DNA from: Prevotellaceae bacterium
Lineage (GTDB): Bacteria > Bacteroidota > Bacteroidia > Bacteroidales > Bacteroidaceae
Direction of reading: 5' to 3'
Assembly (NCBI GenBank): GCA_028723455.1
Contig: JAQYEW010000020.1
Location: 1 to 33,852, forward strand
DNA: 33,852 bases
The notes beneath the pieces were generated by a model, which made no database searches, had not been told where the DNA came from, and saw nothing but the letters and a program-made list of their open reading frames with translations. A program made the translations under genes and the position numbers. Shown here one piece after another: positions 33,359-33,852 of the stretch; position 1 is the first letter of the stretch, and each line of letters begins with the position of its first letter.

Positions 33359-33852
33359 ATGAAAAAAGTCCTCTGGCTGCTATGCACAACCCTGCTATGG
33401 ACGTGTGGCGACGGGCTGACAAGCAATAAGTTCAGCAACCTGCCCGCCTATTTCTCGTTCACGCCCGTAGCCAGCGCGCCCGTGCTGCTCACAAGCCTGA
33501 ACAGTCCGGGGGAATGGTGCACCATCACCTTGGACCAGACGGGCAAGCGTGTGCTCTTCGCCGGCACGGCACGAACGGACACCGTCAACCTGACTGCCCT
33601 GCAAAACTACCAGCGCCTGTATCTGGGACTGAGCGGCGGCCTGATTGCCGGCCTGCCCAACGTGCCCGAGCTAGGGCAAGACCAGCCCGCCGTTACCTGC
33701 TACGACCTGGCCTGCCGCAACTGCTACGAGGAGCGCAACACGACGCCACGCCTGAAACTGACAGCATCGGGCACGGCACGATGCACGCGCTGCCAACGCG
33801 CCTACAACCTGAACGCCGAAGGACTTGTGTCCGAAGGCACGGCGGGCAAGGC
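33359..33852 (+). CDS. Lipoprotein with four-cysteine metal-binding motif (partial, runs off right edge)
   Basis: ATG at 33359, open to the end of the window (164 codons). The N-terminus MKKVLWLLCTTLLWTCGDG is a signal peptide with a lipobox-like LWTC, so a lipid-anchored envelope protein is likely. Further on ACRNCYEE and ARCTRCQRAYNLN give two Cys-x2-Cys pairs about 24 residues apart, with a YDLACRN/YNLNAEG pattern reminiscent of a Rieske or rubredoxin-like zinc/iron site but with Cys at all four positions. It stands 5 bp after argH in the same operon. The C-terminus is missing, so the domain cannot be judged fully. Confidence 0.7.
   Translation, partial: MKKVLWLLCTTLLWTCGDGLTSNKFSNLPAYFSFTPVASAPVLLTSLNSPGEWCTITLDQTGKRVLFAGTARTDTVNLTALQNYQRLYLGLSGGLIAGLPNVPELGQDQPAVTCYDLACRNCYEERNTTPRLKLTASGTARCTRCQRAYNLNAEGLVSEGTAGK

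Noticed and set aside
1..33852. CRISPR arrays, rRNA genes and an UpxY/UpxZ regulator
   Set aside because: No regularly spaced short repeats, no rRNA-like sequence and no NusG-like frame were seen on either strand.

Overview
The window looks like a chromosomal segment from a Bacteroidales bacterium, most likely close to Prevotellaceae. Two things point there. Several upstream regions carry the Bacteroidetes-type promoter TTTG-N19/20-TAnnTTTG (sppA, pyrE and a divergent promoter at the left edge). The housekeeping proteins (67K-type SppA, LpxK, ThiL, PyrE, ArgH) also read like that group. Genus assignment from sequence alone is inference.

Layout. (1) 1-4285: GC-rich core genes sppA-lpxK-thiL on the plus strand. 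(2) 4293-4969: a decayed IS5-family transposase. (3) 4970-11555: an AT-richer accessory island. It holds a coupled minus-strand operon (sigma-factor-like protein, 114-aa unknown, ImmA/IrrE-type metallopeptidase), a plus-strand pair (degenerate HNH/treble-clef protein and a 46-aa basic protein, then a terminator), a 1099-aa GHKL ATPase with a C-terminal PD-(D/E)XK-like nuclease motif, and a decayed gene. (4) 11556-30310: a minus-strand surface-polysaccharide locus of the Wzx/Wzy type. It has two phosphoglycosyl transferases, a DegT aminotransferase, GT4 and GT2 glycosyltransferases, a PF14907-like nucleotidyltransferase, TupA-like and two further ATP-grasp proteins, a flippase, a polymerase, a UDP-sugar dehydrogenase, an SDR and a cytidylyltransferase-oxidoreductase fusion. 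Inside it are an alanine racemase pseudogene, a ~190-bp imperfect palindrome, and an AAA ATPase/small-nuclease-like gene pair lying between the intact ugd and a duplicated ugd 3' fragment. (5) 30551-30680: tRNA-Ser(TGA) with its own terminator. (6) 30808-33852: GC-rich core genes again, pyrE, an SRPBCC protein, argH and the start of a lipoprotein gene.

How it works together. The tagD-mocA fusion, SDR and Ugd supply activated precursors. The PGTs start the lipid-linked repeat unit, the glycosyltransferases and ATP-grasp enzymes extend and probably decorate it, Wzx flips it and Wzy polymerises it. The locus is a mosaic: GC-rich at the tRNA end, strongly AT-rich around wzx/wzy, and it carries fragments of older versions. 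Two modules do not belong to polysaccharide synthesis and are the best candidates for new biology, probably conflict or defence systems: the 5.1-10.9 kb island and the ATPase/EVH-motif pair at 24.9-26.6 kb. Their functions are inferred from motifs and context only.
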